Assembly: GCA_030737875.1 (NCBI GenBank)
Contig: CM060920.1
Location: 483,196,861 to 483,260,860 of the forward strand
Direction: 5' to 3'
Source: Allium sativum
Taxonomy: Eukaryota > Streptophyta > Magnoliopsida > Asparagales > Amaryllidaceae
Length of the DNA stretch: 64,000 bases
The notes beneath the pieces were generated by a model, which did not search any database, was not told the origin of the DNA, and saw only the letters and a list, made by a program, of their open reading frames with translations. A program made the translations under genes and the position numbers. This document shows, piece by piece, positions 61,675-64,000 of the stretch. The stretch's first letter is position 1. Every line of letters begins with the position of its first letter.

Positions 61675-62200
61675 TGTAACACCCTGTATTTTCTGTTAAC
61701 GTTATTGTAATGAAATAAACAATACTTAATTTAAAATTTGAGAACTAAGGGGAACGGGTTACACTATTTTGTTCGTCTTGGAATTCTGGTTGAGATAGTG
61801 TCCGAGTTTGCGTAAATTGGACTTCATATGAAGAAGTTATGGCTGTCGGAAGTTTCCAGAAAATTTAAACAGCTCGAAAACAAGTTCAAATCAGAAGTCA
61901 GAAGCGGTCTGGGCGGGAAAATTCCTGCCCAGGACCCAAGTCGTCCAGGGGGTCGACCCTAGTGTCGACCTCCCCCCTACAGGTCGACCTGGGGGTCGAC
62001 CTACCCCCCCCGGTCATATCTGAATGGTGACGATTTTGTGACTCTGTGTTGAGTCACTAGGCCTGAGGTGTCACCCTATCTTCACTGGATGGCTATGGTT
62101 AACCCTAGGATCATCCGACGGATTAAATTGAGTTGAAATTCTATATAAACAACCCAATGCCCAAAACTAAAAATCACACAAAAATAATCCTAGAATTATC

Positions 62201-62227
62201 ATGCTGTCAATGGAAAACTTGGAGTAG
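62201..62227 (+). CDS. R9 conserved 8-codon uORF (MLSM...)
   Basis: It is the same length as the R7 uORF; residues 1-4 are identical and 5-8 have changed. It lies between the TATA box and the donor at 62367. Confidence 0.4.
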   Translation: MLSMENLE

Positions 62228-63326
62228 CCGTCACCAATTCAAAGACAAGATAAGAACTTGAATCAAAAATCAAATTAAAAGATTATCAAATTCAACGATC
62301 TACATTAAAGCGAGCTTACCAATTTCAGAATTCAGATTTCAGAACACAAGAATTCCTTTTTAGTTTGTAAGTTGGTTATTACGCAGATTTAATCGTTCCT
62401 TCAAATGAATCGTTACATGTTGTAATGTGAATATAGAATGATGCTTATATATAAGATTTGATTCTCGTTTATCTTAAAGTATCTTTGTAATTAATCATGT
62501 CTATATGCTTGTGGTGATGAACATGTTGTATATTAATCATGTCTATATGCTTATGGTGATGAACATATTGTAGGTTATTGGAATCTATTATGATTGGGTA
62601 ATGGATTTATTTTACCAATTAAATGGTATAACATGTCATGTTATAAATTGGTGGTTATTTGCAAGTTTAAGATCTAAGACACGTGTTTATATGTTAGATC
62701 AACACTCATGTATATTCATGTTAGGTTGAATTAATTTATGTTGAAAAACTTGGAATTGTAGTCCTCTTATGTTTTAACACATAAGCCAGCATGTTAATTT
62801 ATGATCCGAATATGTTGATAATAGTTTTCTTATGTTTTGACATACATAAGTTAATATGCTAAGTTGTGGGTTGAAACTATGATTATATGTTAAACCTTCA
62901 TGCTAGACCTTTGTCAAGTTTACATGACAGTTAGACCCAACTTAGTCACAAGTTCACCTTTGCACATTTAGTTAAAGTTAAAATGATACCTCTATGCCAA
63001 GTTACACATGACAAGTTGAAATTATGCTATTTTATGTTTATTTCTTGTCTCTTGTTTATTACCCCTTTTCTTGTTTATGGGTTAGGCTAATTTACTAGCC
63101 TAACATTGTATGTGATTCATGCGTACGTTCCACGGGGGTAGCGATGGGAAAATATGAAAATTCATGGTACGAATTTGTTCATAAAATGTATTTGATATAC
63201 CATTTGTGGTGAGCATAATCAAAGGATAATTATGGCATGATTAAATTAAATTAAATTTACATAAAGAAATTAGACATATATAGAAAAAAATGTGAATTTA
63301 GAAAAAGACGAATATGCCTAACCCGA

Positions 63327-63560
63327 GGTTAGACTGAGTTGTGGTGTAAATCTACCCGGAACCGACCAACATATCCAGTGACCACAACAAGACTTGTATA
63401 ATGTGGGTGGTTAGTGCATCAAGCCCAAAAAGAACCCGAGGTTAGACTGAGTTGTGGTGTAAATCTGCCCGGAACCGACCGGCACGTCCAGTGACCACAA
63501 CAATACCTGTCTAATGTGAGTGGCTGGTGCTTTAATAAATTAAAGCTAAGTCAGGATTGG
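63327..63560 (+). repeat. 113-bp tandem duplication in R9 LTR
   Basis: GGTTAGACTGAGTTGTGG starts units at 63327 and 63440, orthologous to 50769/50881 in R7. Confidence 0.8.
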
Positions 63561-64000
63561 TAGGGTTAAGTCAAGTAAGGAAACACTTAATTGATTCAAC
63601 ATGTTAACTAAACGAATGGGTGGGGTTAAGTAAACTTGGACACTTAGCCAAATAAACATGTTGATTAGAAAACCCTAGTAACGGGGACCCATTTCAGCAG
63701 TAACCCACATAGATGTATCATGGTACCCTGAAACTAGGCAGGGTGGGGCACGATTACTGGGCTGAGTATAAGCGGTCAAAACGTCGGCGGTTGGTGGGCC
63801 AGTGTAGGTTCCGACGGAGTATGGGCGTGCACGTACTCCGAAGTCGAAAAATCAGGCACTGGGCATCAGCAGTATACACTGTGCATCCTGAATCGTGTCG
63901 GTTGCCACCAAAGGGACTGATACACCCCATGGTAGGACCAGCACAGGTATCTACAGTCAAGCGGGGCCGAATGACACAGGATATGAATGCATGCGAGTAG

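Larger units (their letters stand above)
61675..64000 (+). repeat. R9: LTR of a second R7-family element (right end outside window)
   Basis: TGTAACACCCTG starts directly after the integrase codons for HGM, with no PPT. The expected target duplication is GATGG (61670-61674), partner off-window. It shares with the R7 LTR the GGTCGACC cluster (61938-62001), TATA box (62142), uORF (62201), donor GTAAGT (62367) and 113-bp tandem pair (63327, 63440). By the R7 length it should end near 64.8 kb. I cannot tell whether it is a 5' LTR, a solo LTR, or R7's own 3' LTR after an internal deletion; the first or second fits best. Confidence 0.82.

Noticed and set aside
61675..64000. Treating this LTR as the R7 3' LTR
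   Set aside because: It begins mid-integrase without a PPT and differs from the R7 5' LTR by about 20-25% by eye; an independent insertion is simpler, though an internal deletion is not excluded.
1..64000. CRISPR arrays, tRNA, rRNA, bacterial operons or host plant genes
   Set aside because: No spacer-repeat arrays, cloverleaf tRNA genes, rRNA segments or gene-like exon series were seen; the tRNA-like strings are primer-binding sites.

Overview
This is plant nuclear DNA, most likely from a flowering plant. I see no host gene, tRNA, rRNA or CRISPR array. Essentially all 64 kb can be assigned to nested Ty3/gypsy-type LTR retrotransposons. The evidence is: TG...CA long terminal repeats (LTRs), primer-binding sites (PBS) matching the 3' end of initiator tRNA-Met (TGGTATCAGAGC, five intact copies), polypurine tracts (PPT), 5-bp target-site duplications (TSD), and two gypsy gag-pol regions, one intact and one decayed. 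The species cannot be named from the sequence. I label the elements R1 to R9.

Layout. R1 (1-14261, left end off-window) is a non-coding element with a giant LTR. It is interrupted by R2, an antisense solo LTR (6169-12649, TSD ATCCG on both sides). R3 starts at 14262 in the R1 3' LTR: a 4.77-kb 5' LTR, only 444 bp of internal DNA, then a 3' LTR. R4 starts at 20547 in the R3 3' LTR. R5 (24715-34448, TSD ATGTG) lies inside the R4 5' LTR. It is complete, has one uninterrupted 1506-codon Gag-Pol frame, and its two LTRs differ at only 3 positions that I could find. R6 starts at 35424, also in the R4 5' LTR; its 3' LTR stops at 44453 at a deletion joint into the R4 3' LTR (44454-48942). R7 starts at 48943: a 3.15-kb LTR and a decayed gag-pol. 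R7 is split by solo LTR R8 (53060-59011) and by R9 (61675 onward).

R1, R2, R3, R4, R6 and R8 form one family of large non-coding elements (LARD-like) with LTRs of about 4.8-6.5 kb. R7 and R9 are a second family, and R5 is a chromodomain-bearing chromovirus close to the Tekay/Del lineage. By-eye LTR divergences fall with nesting depth (R3 about 8%, R4 about 5%, R6 about 3%, R5 about 0.1%).

Functional logic. The non-coding family keeps cis signals (TATA box, PBS, PPT, LTR termini starting TGTAACRACCC) and several small inverted repeats whose stems change in compensating ways between copies. R5 has matching termini and PBS plus intact enzymes, so it or a relative is a plausible helper. R5 and R7 both have a 5' splice site just downstream of the likely promoter and a strong 3' splice site directly before the gag ATG, with the PBS inside the predicted intron. 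This implies separate translated and reverse-transcribed RNAs.
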